Assembly: GCA_030272585.1 (NCBI GenBank)
Contig: BSYQ01000013.1
Coordinates: 1,674,001 to 1,738,000, forward strand
Direction: 5' to 3'
DNA length: 64,000 nt
Origin: Bryopsis sp. KO-2023
Taxonomy: Eukaryota; Chlorophyta; Ulvophyceae; Bryopsidales; Bryopsidaceae
Part shown: positions 53,866 through 64,000 of the stretch, one piece after another
Layout: each line of letters begins with the position of its first letter
How positions within the stretch are numbered: position 1 is the stretch's first letter
Notes under the pieces: generated by a model
Databases searched by the model: none
What the model saw: the letters and a program-made list of their open reading frames with translations, nothing else
What the model was told of the DNA's origin: nothing
Made by a program: the position numbers and the translations under genes

Positions 53866-56800
53866 ATGGAGATAATATGCCTGCGCTTCGCCGCGCTCGC
53901 TTTGGTGGTAAGGCGTGTATGATTCGTTGTCCTTCCGTTGCTTGAACCCGTTTTTAAGCGACTTCATCCTCAACCCGTCGCAGGCGTCCTTATCCGTATG
54001 CGAAGCCTGTGACAACGACCCCTCCTCAGGAAGACGTCTCCTTCAAAACTCAGGTGCTTTAGACAAGCAATGGCGCTCTGCACGGTTCAACTTTCACCAG
54101 TTCTTTGATCTGGCCTCCTTGATATCTTTCTCGAGTCGTCTGTCGAACTCTAGTCATATTTTTCGTGGCGGAGCCGAAACCCGGAGGGCATGAGTTATGT
54201 AGAAAAGAAAGAAAAGAAAAAGGTGTGTATTTCTTTGAACAGGTTGCCCTCCTGGACAGTATCTCAAGACAGTGATGCGTGAGTGCGTTGATTGCGACCC
54301 AAACTGTAGCTCTGGTGCCTGTCGGGACTCAGTGGGGTGTCGCTCGTGCAACGACGGCTTTTTCACCAGCCGTGAGGATGAGGAATGGCCATACGAGTGC
54401 GCCCCCTGTCTGATCCCAGGTTGTCTGAGGTGCGTCGACGGCGCCAGGGGGCAGTCACCCCGATGCGCCGAGTGTTCAGAGGGACTCGCAAGAATCAATG
54501 ACGGCGAGCAATGTCAAGATCCGAATTCTCTTGAGGGTAAGAACGGCACAGGTTCTCTTGTGTCTTTCTCCCAGTAGATATTGGTTGATTTTCTAGTAGG
54601 GGTATGGATAGATTTCACAGTGACTCATTATGTTTTTGAACGACTTTTCCGATGTTGGTTGTGCCTGACTTCCTTTCCTTGCTTGCTAAGATGACTCCTT
54701 GATCGTGGACCAGTCGCAAAACAATTGCAAACCAGGAGAAATTCTTCAGCAAATCGACACAGCCTGTGTGGAATGCGACGAACGCTGCTTGCCAAACAGC
54801 TGCTCCGACTTCGTTGGGTGTCGAGCGTGCCCTGATCAATACTTCACGAGCAGGAGGGACCCCCGTTTCCCTTTCAAGTGCAGACTGTGCGATGTGCCCA
54901 ACTGCTCCGAATGTCTGGATGGCATCATAGACGGAGCGCCTCCGAGATGCATAACATGCAATGCGGGTCACAATCAAATAGACGGCGGACTTCAATGTGT
55001 TCCATTTCAAGTGGAAGCGAGCGCCAACGAAGGGAGTGCAGATATGGCGGCTGCTAACTCTGGGGAAAAAGGAGGGGAGGATTTCTCAAGGACAGACTGT
55101 TCGGAAAATCAATTTCTTTCTTCTCGGGGCGGCTGTCTGGACTGCGATTCCAGTTGTGAGAGTGGAAAGTGCCTGGACTTGGAAGGATGCACACAGTGCC
55201 AGCCAAACTTCGTGACTGTCGAGAGCGCATCATCGCAGACGCTGCAGTGCAAGGAATGTGGAATTCCAGATTGCGCAACGTGTGTGGAAGGATTGCCCGA
55301 CACAAATGTGTCTGAGTGTGAGGAGTGCAACCCTGGCTTTGATATCGGCCCACGAAAATTCTCTTGCATAAAGCCCATCACCAGTGACACCAGTGTCGAA
55401 GCCATCCCGGAAAATGAAGGAGCAGCGCCTGGAGCAGCGCCTGGAGCAGCGCCTGAACCAGTGGATTGCCCTTCGAACACGTTCAGGCATCCTGATAATT
55501 CCTGCTCGGTCTGTGACGCACAGTGCGCAGATAGCTGCACGGACATCAAAGGATGCCTGGGGTGCCAAAATGGGTTCTATACGAGCGAAGACAGCCAGGG
55601 AGTGTCTGTCTGTCGTCCTTGCAATATCGAGAATTGCGACGTCTGCGTAGACGGCGTTTTCACCAATTCTGCTCCGATATGCCAACAGTGCGCTGACGGG
55701 TATGAGTTGGATTCCTCGGGAGTTGCATGCCAACAGGCTTCACCTTCCTTGGAGAGTTTTGATGTTGTAAATAGAGGCCCAGCAAGCAACGATGGATCGT
55801 GTCCAGAAGGGGAGTTTTCTGGAGGGTGTGGGCAGGGGTCTGGATGCGAACTTTGCGATTCTCGTTGTCAGCCAGGAAGTTGCCTGGATGTTGTTGGCTG
55901 CATAGAGTGCCAGGATGGCTTTGTTCTTGCAAGGACGAGCGGCTTGGTGTCTCTCCATTGCGCCGTTTGCAGTATACAACATTGCAGCAAGTGTTCTAAG
56001 GGGAAGTATGAATACGAGACCCTGGTTTGCGAACAATGCACAGATGGGTTTTTCCTCGACATCGATGCCAACGAATGTCTACCAGAGAGCTCGCGTGTGT
56101 TTGAGGCGGACACTGCGAAACTTGGTCCAGCACCTGCTCCCCAAATTGTGGACTTGGATGACGTCAGTGATGAGGAAGAAAAGGAGACCTTAACGGCATT
56201 GAATGGATTGCCGCGAATCACAAGCCCTCCACCATCAGAAGACCTGTCGAGTTCCGCCGTCGCGCCTGGAGACATGGCCCCCGTCACAGCAGACATTGCG
56301 TCCGAACGAGAGGGAGAAAATGTCGATGCGGACGCAGAGACCCCTGCCTTTTTCGAAGATATTCAATCCGATTTTCCAGAGCCCTCAGTGGTCTTCTTGG
56401 ACACTGTTGCACCAGGCCCTCAATCAGATTTGGTGCCTGGTGCTGAGTCTGGTGAGGCGCTGGGGAACCAGGAAATCGGTGAAGTTGAAGCGGAATTCGA
56501 GTCGCTCTTCGCCCCCTTCTCTGATGACCAACCCTTCGACAGGTTCACAAACTCTGGAATTGATATCGCTGTTGCACCCAGTCCAGCTTTCGGAGACTCA
56601 AATGTCAGATTTGAGGATGGAAATGACGACACTGCTCGTCCTGATGAAAGCCAATTGCAAGCTCCTCAAGAAGTAGTTGGCCCGACTCCGATCGCTCCCA
56701 GCAGGCCAAGGTACATAATCCGTATCTCTGAGGAGTCCTGTGACAATGGGTATTTCCAGACGAGAGACCTTGTCTGCGAAAGATGTGATGACAACTGCGT

Positions 56801-57056
56801 GACAGGCGCCTGTACAGATTTGATCGGGTGCGTCGAGTGCAAGGGAGGATTTTTTGGGAGCAGGGAGGTGAGCGGAGGGCCGCAGAAGTGCCGTGTTTGC
56901 GACATTCCAAATTGCTCGCGTTGTGTAGATGGCATTCTCGACTCAATGCCAGCTCAATGTGAGGCGTGCGATGTTGGGTTTTTGCCTGGGGAAGGTCAAG
57001 AGTGCCAACCGTCGCCTCGCTCTCAATTGCTCCTATCTTCTCTGGGTCTGAACTAG
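53866..57056 (+). CDS. Secreted protein with six 12-Cys modules
   Basis: Exons 53866-53907, 53984-54053, 54243-54536 and 54691-57056 join in phase to about 921 residues. Exon 1 encodes a short hydrophobic leader (MEIICLRFAALALV) that fits a signal peptide. Six modules of about 80 residues start near 54243, 54723, 55095, 55467, 55799 and 56733. Each follows CxxGxY...CxxCDxxCxSGxCxDxxGCxxCxxGFFTSR, then CxxCxIPxCxxCVDG and two or three more Cys, like furin-type or growth-factor-receptor Cys-rich repeats. A linker has PGAA repeats between modules 3 and 4, and an acidic Pro-rich region of about 200 residues separates modules 5 and 6. No transmembrane segment or GPI-like tail is evident (ending SQLLLSSLGLN). 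Probably extracellular or wall/vesicle matrix. Stop TAG. Confidence 0.85.
55427..55461 (+). repeat. GCGCCTGGAGCA coding repeat
   Basis: Three 12-bp units encode PGAAPGAAPE between Cys modules 3 and 4, a short linker minisatellite within the exon. Confidence 0.85.
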
Positions 57057-57743
57057 GTCGGGCGTGTGGATAGGTTCAGGGGAATATGGTGGGGAAATGA
57101 TTTCAGAATAAAGCAGAGTAGGCAGTGGGGTTGAGGGTGGCGGAGTTTGGCCGAGAAATAACACAGTTTGAACAGAATAAATGAATTGTGTAGAAGGTAG
57201 AGGATGAATTGTAAATGTGAAACGCTTGCTAGTCGCGATGGGGTGTCCCAACTTTTCAAACTTTCGATGTATATTATTTTTGGAAAGAGTTGCAGTCAAG
57301 AAAACATCAAATTTGAGCTCGTCTCTCTGAGCAAATTCTGGAAATATGGAGAGAAGAATCGCTAACTTAGCCAAAGGAAGTTTTTTCTACGACCATTCAT
57401 CGAATTTATCATCTCAATAACTTCGATCAGACGGGTACAGTGCAAACTTCTGAGCCAGGGGCATGCTTTCTTTTTTTTTTTTGTGAACCCTCTCAGCGTA
57501 CACCTCAATCTCGACGTCAAAGCCACGACTTTTGTCCTCTTCTCGTAATTTTCAAGTTCAGAAATCTCTACAAAAAAAAGGTCTAATATGATTTACTGTA
57601 CTCTCCCCGTTTATCCAATCTGGCCTCATTTTCATCCCCATCTTGCTGGAGGGACCAGCACAGCAAAAAGAGGAAAACAAGATGCATATCATGAATCTGG
57701 ACACCAGTGCTGCTGGTGGTTTACTGACTCAATGTTGAGATTA
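57057..57743. other. 3' untranslated and intergenic DNA
   Basis: No coding signal. Minus-strand frames around 57033-57374 lie in the probable 3' untranslated region of the Cys-rich gene and are Leu/Phe-rich by composition. Confidence 0.6.
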
Positions 57744-58172
57744 CTGTAATACGCAAATCTTTCACATTGCTTTAGGATCGCTAGTCTTTTTTTTCGCCTG
57801 CCTTATTTTCGTTTCCAAAGATGGGCGCGAAAATAACGCAGGCGCGAAAATAAAGCAGGCGCGAAAGAAATGCATGGCGAGAAAGAAGTGTAGACGCGAA
57901 AGACTACCTAAAACTGTTCTACAATCACGCCTCAAGACCACCAAAGTCCATTGAGTCGCCGTCAGCGGACAGCTCGATCGAACGAACCCGAGCCACGTTT
58001 GCAACACCACCCCAAATGTCAACCAGAGATTTTTCCTCCTACTCTATTTTCGTTCATGCTTTATTTTCGCGCCTGCTTTATTTTCGTTCCTGCTCTTTTT
58101 TCGCCTGCCTTATTTTCGTGCTTTGGTCCGCGCGCGAAAATAAGATAGCGCGAAAAGATTTGCGTATTACAG
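57744..58172. mobile_element. MITE with TA target duplication and GCGCGAAAATAA sub-repeats
   Basis: 429 bp with terminal inverted repeats CTGTAATACGCAAATCTTT (left) and its complement (right), flanked by TA on both sides (57742-57743, 58173-58174), the hallmark of Tc1/mariner- or pogo-type insertions. Inside, copies of GCGCGAAAATAA face the centre from the left (57830-57870) and are inverted on the right (58060-58140), so most of the element can fold back. No transposase frame. It is probably mobilised in trans. Confidence 0.85.
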
Positions 58173-58348
58173 TATAATCTAATGGCGTAATTACGCTTGG
58201 ATCCACTCTGCTAACACTGAAGGAGTAACGACAATAACACACTGGGAACAATAATGCTTCGTTATGCATATAACGATCGTTATGTTAAGTTCGAGAAATG
58301 ATGGGAGGGCGGGAGATCGATCGCCAGAGTGGCGAGAATCTATAGTTT

Positions 58349-58399
58349 AATCATAATCATAATCATAATTACAACCCACAGCAAAAGAGAGCCATCACC
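58349..58399 (-). mobile_element. 51-bp LINE 3'-tail insertion
   Basis: The 9-bp duplication CTATAGTTT (58340-58348 and 58400-58408) flanks 51 bp that match the last ~50 bp of the LINE at 28326-28375: in minus sense GGTGATGGCTCTCTTTTGCT, then GTGGGTTGTAATTATG and further ATTATG units. It is a drastically 5'-truncated copy. Confidence 0.9.
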
Positions 58400-58574
58400 C
58401 TATAGTTTAGGTGGAGTGGGTTGAGTATTTAGTATCCAGATGTGGGGTATTCAGACATCTTTTCTCTTTTTTCGCTCGTACCTGGGGGTACAATGTATGT
58501 CCTGACAATGGCAATTTGATTTTAAACAAAAACGCGCTTTTATTAAATAGGGAAGAATTTCGACAGACTATAAC

Positions 58575-58622
58575 ACTCTCTCTCTCTCTCTCTCTCTGTC
58601 TGTCTGTCTGTCTGTCTGTCTC
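58575..58622 (+). repeat. (CT)n(CTGT)n microsatellite
   Basis: About 12 CT units followed by about seven TCTG units. Confidence 0.95.
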
Positions 58623-58713
58623 AGTGATGTCCTCTACAGCTGCACTGTATCTGCGTCAAACGACTGAGTGCCCCCAACGCTCTGGGTAAAGAGTTTGATC
58701 CATTCATTCGTAG

Positions 58714-59046
58714 ATTACTCCAAACCAAAACTGCATCTGCTTCGATCTTTCATCTATATGTTCCACTGCTCGCCACGGAGCTGACAGTAGAATTGTCGAC
58801 AAAGGATCTTGTTCCTGTCTTCTGCACCAAATTCGTGATGGGTTTCTGGCATCGCCATCCGAAACGGTCTATGCCATGAAACTCACAGGGGGCTCGACGT
58901 CTCTTCGCAGCGAGTTCACAACGTCCATCGAACGAAGCTCTACCCTCCCCGCTGGATGGCGAGTATTTTATGAGGGACAAGTCGTCATGGGACCACTCGT
59001 GTTATCGGCCTGGAAACCACCGCCGCAAGAGAAGCACGAGTCGTAA
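58714..59046 (+). CDS. Possible exon without recognisable family
   Basis: After CATTCATTCGTAG the plus frame is open for 110 codons to TAA, with protein-like composition in the second half (SETVYAMKLTGGSTSLRSEF, then LPAGWRVFYEGQVVMGPLVL). There is no ATG in the first half, so it would be an internal or last exon. The minus strand is also open over 58750-58980. It ends about 220 bp before the collagen-like gene. Confidence 0.3.
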   Translation: MTPNQNCICFDLSSICSTARHGADSRIVDKGSCSCLLHQIRDGFLASPSETVYAMKLTGGSTSLRSEFTTSIERSSTLPAGWRVFYEGQVVMGPLVLSAWKPPPQEKHES

Positions 59047-59262
59047 GGGGAGGAAGAGTGTAGAATCTACCACATCCCTGCAGGTGCTTCCGTGACGACT
59101 CATATGACGTCCTGCGTTGCACTCGAGAAGTTTTCGCTTCGTACCTTATCTTTACGGTTGCCATTTGGAGGCTTCTCGTCACGTTCGGAAACCTGTGCCG
59201 ACTCAACGGCAATTAAACGTTGACGTTTGAAGTTCTTTGTGTGGTGCAGTGTTCGTCCTGGG

Positions 59263-62200
59263 ATGGCTCCTCTTTCGATCGTGATTATGGCCGTCGGCCT
59301 TGTTTTTATTACCCAAAGGTAAGCTACCCTTCTCTCCGCACTCCAGATGTTCGCTATTACTTCGACGGTTAAAAGACGTCCGCTTGTGTTTGCACAGGGT
59401 TTTCGCGGGGCCCGACGGGATCTGTGCCTGTGTCCCTGTGAACTTCAGCGACCCAGTTCCAGGAGCTGACATGAGTTCTTGTTGCGGAGAAATAAAGATA
59501 GCGTGCAAAGATAAAACAAATAAGATTTCTTGCGGAGACGTCTACAGATATTGCCTTGATTTGAACCCTGCACCACCACTCTCGGAAAGTGTGGCGTCGG
59601 TGATGAAGGATGAATGCGAAGCAGGCGTTTTCGAACAGAGCATTGATCCTGATGAGGATTCAGACGACGACTTTATCGTGGTCCATGGACCTCCAGGTCC
59701 ACCAGGTCCCAGAGGCGCACCTGGCCAGTCTGGACGCGTTGGGCCAAGGGGTCAGCAAGGAGTTCCTGGTGGAGCAGGTCCTAAAGGTGACAGGGGCGAC
59801 CCCGGAGTGCCTGGCTCTCCAGGCAAATCAGGATCACAAGGCGTGCCTGGTTTGCCAGGAGCGCGAGGAAGAGATGGCGTTTCTGGGTCTCCTGGTGAGA
59901 AGGGTGCAAAAGGTGATCCAGGAGCTTCTGGGACAAGGGGGGCAGAAGGAAATCCTGGAGTTGATGGAACACCAGGAGTACCTGGAGCAGATGGAATTCC
60001 AGGAGCTAATGGAGTCGCTGGGCCCAGAGGTATGATTGACAACACATTTACTCACAAGCTTAGGCCCTCAATTGAAGGGAGTCCATTTTGGAGTTGGTCG
60101 CAGGTATTGGATCGAATTGAGATGCTGAATTGTATCAACAATTTCTAAAACAGATCAAATGGCTTTTGTTTCTGGATGTATTTCGTCTTTCAAAATTCTG
60201 TGTTCCCGGGACCACAGGTCGAAGAGGAAGGCGTGGACGACGAGGTGAACAAGGGCTCCCTGGAACAAATGGTTTGACAGGAGCACCAGGATCTACAGGG
60301 GGGAAGGGTGAGCCTGGAATTGCTGGCATTGATGGAATCCCAGGAATCCCAGGATCTGACGGGGTCCCAGGGGCACCAGGTGGGCAAACAACCAATTACA
60401 TGTTGCCACTGATCACCCCAGAATCAGAACTCTCTCAATGATAGTCCCTAATCTTTATCAGACTGACTATTGATAAGTGGTACTTGGTGTCGGTTCTTCT
60501 GTGGAGCTCCTGCATCGTGTAATAAATTCTGCTTATTTGTTCTAGGTACCCCTGGAAGAACTGGCCTAACAGGTGAAAAAGGAGAGTCTGGCCCATCTGG
60601 TGCACCCGGTATTCCAGGACAGAAGGGAACTCCAGGAACTGATGGTCTTCCAGGTGCAAAAGGCGACAGGGGTGAATCCGGATCGCCAGGACGCAACGGT
60701 CCAACTGGCCCACGTGGACCCAAAGGAGACAATGGGGAAGCTGGAGCTCCAGGCCTCGATGGGCTCCCAGGTACCAAGGGTGATTCTGGGGTTCCTGGAT
60801 CACCAGGAAAAAATGGGGACAAAGGTGACAATGGAGCACCAGGACTTGATGGTCTGGATGGCCTACCCGGCCCAAAAGGAGAAAGGGGTGGCTCTGGAGC
60901 CCCTGGAAGAAAAGGAGACAAAGGTGACAATGGACCACCAGGTCTGGATGGACTGCCGGGTACAAAGGGCGATAAAGGAGACAAGGGAGATTCTGGCTCC
61001 CCAGGTCTCGATGGTCTGACTGGCCCACCAGGAACAAAAGGAGACAAAGGGGATAATGGAGCACCAGGCTCAAAGGGAGATGCAGGTGAAGTTGGACCAC
61101 CGGGTCTGGATGGGCTGCCGGGTGCGAAGGGCGATAAGGGAGACAAGGGAGACAAAGGGGATCGTGGTTCCCCAGGACTGAATGGCCCAACTGGCTCACC
61201 TGGACCCAAAGGAGACAAGGGCGATTCTGGAGTCGACGGTTCGCCTGGATCCCCAGGAACAAAAGGTGAAGATGGACCTCCAGGTGTGCCCGGATCCAAG
61301 GGAAAGGAGGGGGGCGTTGGTTTTCCTGGACTCGACGGTTTACCTGGCCTGCCAGGAACAAAGGGAGAAAAAGGTGATGTTGGACCTCCAGGTGGAAAGG
61401 GGAAAAAGGGAAAGAGGGGTAAGGCCGGGTCACCAGGACTTGATGGTTTGAATGGTCTTCCAGGCCTCAAAGGGGATAAGGGTGACACTGGGGCACCAGG
61501 ATCACAGGGAGATAAGGGGGACACTGGTGTTCCTGGCCCCTTCGGTCTTACTGGCTTGCCTGGACAACAAGGTGTGAAAGGAGACGAAGGTAAAATCGGG
61601 CCACCAGGTCAACCTGGACCTATAGGGGACAAGGGAGACAAGGGAGACAAGGGTGGAACTGGAGTGCCAGGAGTCGATGGTTTGCCTGGAACACCAGGAA
61701 GAAAAGGAGACAAAGGTGACAATGGAGCACCAGGACTAGATGGTATTAATGGCCGACCCGGTCCAAAAGGAGAAAGGGGTGGCGCTGGAGCACCAGGTCT
61801 AGATGGGCTGCCAGGTACGAAGGGCGACAAGGGAGACAGAGGTGATCCCGGATCGCCAGGACTCAATGGTCCAACTGGCCCACCTGGATCCAAAGGAGAC
61901 AATGGGGACGCCGGGGCTCCAGGCCTTGATGGGCTCCCGGGTAACAAGGGCGATTCTGGATTGCCAGGAGTCGATGGTTTGCCTGGAACACCAGGAAGAA
62001 AAGGAGATAAAGGTGATAATGGAGCACCAGGACTTGATGGTATTAATGGCCGACCCGGTCCAAAAGGAGAAAGGGGTGCCTCTGGAGCACCAGGTTCAAA
62101 GGGAGATGCAGGTGAAGTTGGACCACCTGGTCTGGATGGGCTGCCAGGTACGAAGGGTGATAAGGGAGACAAGGGAGATACTGGTTCGCCAGGAGTAAAT

Positions 62201-63130
62201 GGTCCGACTGGCCCGCCAGGAACAAGAGGAGACAAAGGGGATGCTGGAGCTCCAGGCCTTGATGGCCTCCCAGGTAACAAGGGCGATTCTGGAGTGCCAG
62301 GAGTCGATGGTTTGCCTGGAACACCAGGAAGAAAAGGAGACAAAGGTGACAATGGAGCCCCAGGCTCAAGGGGAGATGCAGGTGAAGTTGGACCACCAGG
62401 TCTGGACGGGCTGCCGGGTACCCAGGGTAATAAGGGAGACAAAGGGGATATTGGAGAACCAGGTGTGCCAGGGACCAAGGGAGACAAGGGACAGCAGGGT
62501 GACCCTGGATCGCCAGGACTTCCAGGATCCAAGGGCAACAAAGGAGGAAAAGGTGATTTCGGACCGCCAGGGGCACCAGGCGAAAAAGGCGAAAAGGGGG
62601 ATGCTGGTGTTGATGGTCTCCCAGGTTCTACGGGTGAAGAAGGGGAAAATGGAGAGCCTGGTCCCCCAGGTCCTCAGGGTGATCCTGGTGTGCCAGGTAC
62701 GCCTGGTTCAGGATCGAAGTTTAGGGGCCAAGCAACCCCCCCAACGACACAAGAGACCGACCAGCTGCCAGGTAGGTTTCTGAAACAATATCCTTTTTCT
62801 ATCTTTGCACTATTGACTGGATTTTGTATTGTGGATCTCTCAGTTGCTGCAGCGTCCGTTATTCAATCAATCAATATCAATCAATATTACATGCGTAGAA
62901 GCCCAGGCCCAGCGTCCGTTATTGCTGGTGGTATCGTTTCTATGACAGAAACCACAAGCGTGCTTTTGTTTTTCAATGCAGGTGAAGTTAGCGGAGCATC
63001 GGTGGGGGTGGTTGCTTCTGTGGGTATCGTCGCATTGATCCTTATGGTTGCTGGGGTGCTTAGCCTCAAAAGGCGCAAAGCAGATACAATAAGCGAACCG
63101 CTTCGTCGGGTGTCAGTCGGTTCATCTTGA
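59263..63130 (+). CDS. Type I transmembrane collagen-like protein
   Basis: Five exons join in phase to 1,074 residues: 59263-59318, 59398-60029, 60218-60379, 60546-62771, 62982-63130. A signal peptide ([18 protein letters not shown]) is followed by a compact Cys domain with about ten Cys ([29 protein letters not shown]), an acidic stretch ([10 protein letters not shown]), then an almost unbroken Gly-X-Y run of about 285 triplets (from [13 protein letters not shown]), with many GDKGDKGD and GLDGLPG units. The last exon encodes a membrane span ([20 protein letters not shown]) and a basic tail (LKRRK). Gly-X-Y repeats form triple helices. The model is a cell-surface, stalk-like collagen. Exons 2 to 5 begin by completing a split codon; within the Gly-X-Y region this is a Gly codon, as in animal fibrillar collagens. 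Stop TGA. Confidence 0.9.
61680..62360 (+). repeat. Long internal repeats in the collagen exon
   Basis: Blocks near 61666-61790, 61967-62090 and 62297-62400 are nearly identical at DNA level (for example GGAGTCGATGGTTTGCCTGG, then AACACCAGGAAGAAAAGGAG). Similar blocks occur near 60730-61130, so the helix grew by segmental duplication within the exon. Confidence 0.85.
62864..62909 (-). mobile_element. 46-bp LINE-tail insertion inside a collagen-gene intron
   Basis: The 14-bp repeat CAGCGTCCGTTATT occurs at 62850-62863 and 62910-62923. Between them, in minus sense, lie a few unique bases and then GTAATATTGATTGATATTG with (ATTG)n. It is the same tail type as at 35574-35597. Confidence 0.85.
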
Positions 63131-63244
63131 ATGGAGCAACATTGCAGAAATAAATGGCCGCATAAAGGCCAGATTTCGATTGGATTAAAGCAGGAGGGGT
63201 GATGTTTTTCGGCCAAATAAATTATTTTTAAAAATCGACCTCGA

Positions 63245-63560
63245 GTCTTCAATCAATGAATCAAAATTACAAAACAAACAAACATCAATTACATTGTGCA
63301 GGAAAATTAAAATTACAACCCACAGCAAAAGAGACCCAACACCCTCCATGGTGCTAGATACGAACAAGACACCCCCCTTGGATGGTAGGCCAGAAAAATC
63401 CTTTGTTTGAGTGTATGAACAGTATCGCATCGCTTGCAAGCTGGACTGAACCAACGATACGTCAACAAAACCCGCACATCGTCACACAACAACTTCGCCC
63501 CTGTGCAGCGAGCAACGCCCATCTCCACTTTTCTCATGTGCATGTGTTGGACCATAAGAA
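63245..63560 (-). mobile_element. LINE-derived 3' end, diverged
   Basis: In minus sense 63350-63305 reads GGAGGGTGTTGGGTCTCTTT, then TGCTGTGGGTTGTAATTTTA, matching the LINE 3' end at 28370-28326 and the 58-kb insertion. It continues to GTAATTTTGATTCATTGATTG at about 63265-63245. Upstream minus-strand frames (63555-63313 and 63454-63185) are short. The 5' extent cannot be set by eye. Confidence 0.6.
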
Positions 63561-64000
63561 AGGAAATGGAGCCTCCTCAAGAGTAGCAAGTTGCTACTTC
63601 AGGCAGGCGGCGCTAACTTGTAGCATTTTTAGCCTCGCTGGATCTTGGCGCCTGACTTTGAACTACACGCGTCATCAGGGGAGGTCAAGCGTGTGTGGAA
63701 TCTTGAACCCCAAACACCAACACCGAGCCACATGGTTCATCGTTTTCTTACTCACTGCAGCGTTGAATGAATCCAGCAAACAAACAAAAATGTATCTTCT
63801 GCGCACCCCTCTGTCTAGGAACGACAGCCGAACACAAGACGGAACAATGATATCACCGACGAACTCGCCAACACAGCGTTGCCAAAGAATGGCATTTGAC
63901 GGCGAAGGTGTAATACAGCAGCTTGCACCGTCACCGACGCTCTCATCGGCAAACGGCGCCGTCGGCGATACCCCCTTTTGCCTTGTGGCAGGTGCCTGCC
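63561..64000. other. Unassigned sequence at window end
   Basis: GC-rich with no supported frame. A short palindrome GTAGCAA/TTGCTAC lies near 63575. It may be more of the LINE or the start of another gene. Confidence 0.4.

Noticed and set aside
59752..62576. Minus-strand Pro-rich frames opposite the collagen exons
   Set aside because: They are the complement of Gly-X-Y codons (GGN read as NCC), a well-known artefact of collagen genes.

Overview
The window is nuclear DNA of a eukaryote. Genes are split by many 100-600 bp GT-AG introns with long T/C-rich ends, homopolymer C/G and A/T tracts fill the non-coding DNA, and LTR, LINE and MITE-type elements are scattered through it. A gene resembling plant CHUP1 (a chloroplast-positioning actin factor known from the green lineage), a helical-repeat protein of the organelle RNA-binding type and a CBM48 carbohydrate-binding domain all point to a photosynthetic protist or alga, perhaps in the green/streptophyte lineage. 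That placement is inference; no marker in the window settles it. The stop codons of intact genes fit the standard code.

Left third (1-28 kb). 1-8 kb holds fragmentary minus-strand exons, including a KH-domain RNA-binding protein. At 8.6-16.0 kb lies a 15-exon minus-strand gene whose exon lengths sum in frame to about 1,100 residues. It joins a CBM48 glycogen/starch-binding domain, a papain-like cysteine-peptidase-like domain (Cys in SACT, Asp-x-His in FDSH), Ser-rich and repeat regions, and C-terminal CxxC zinc motifs. Head to head with it, about 275 bp away, is a complete seven-exon RBR (RING-IBR-RING) ubiquitin ligase (16.3-19.0 kb). A KDEL receptor (20.7-21.3 kb, minus) and a helical-repeat gene (22.3-24.5 kb, plus) follow, then isolated exon-like frames.

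Middle (28-45 kb). This is a transposon-rich stretch. It holds a 5'-truncated LINE with a zinc-knuckle reading frame and 13-bp target duplications, a broken copy of adenylyl-cyclase-associated protein (CAP), simple-sequence DNA, a possibly disrupted secreted-type gene, and an 8.2-kb LTR element (36.4-44.6 kb) with about 1.5-kb LTRs, no coding capacity and a 5-bp target duplication.

Right third (45-64 kb). A ten-exon CHUP1-like gene (45.2-49.4 kb, plus) is followed by a small secreted-type frame, a tRNA-like Pol III unit, uncharacterised exons, ribosomal protein L10a/uL1 (51.8-53.3 kb, minus), a secreted protein with six 12-Cys modules (53.9-57.1 kb, plus), a TA-flanked MITE (57.74-58.17 kb), a microsatellite, and a five-exon transmembrane collagen-like protein (59.3-63.1 kb, plus). 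The window closes in LINE-derived sequence.

The strongest leads are the CBM48/cysteine-peptidase fusion paired with an E3 ligase, the two adjacent large extracellular proteins (Cys-rich and membrane collagen), and a family of LINE insertions reduced to 24-51 bp but still flanked by clear target duplications. Splice sites were assigned by eye from GT/AG context and reading phase and have not been tested against transcripts.
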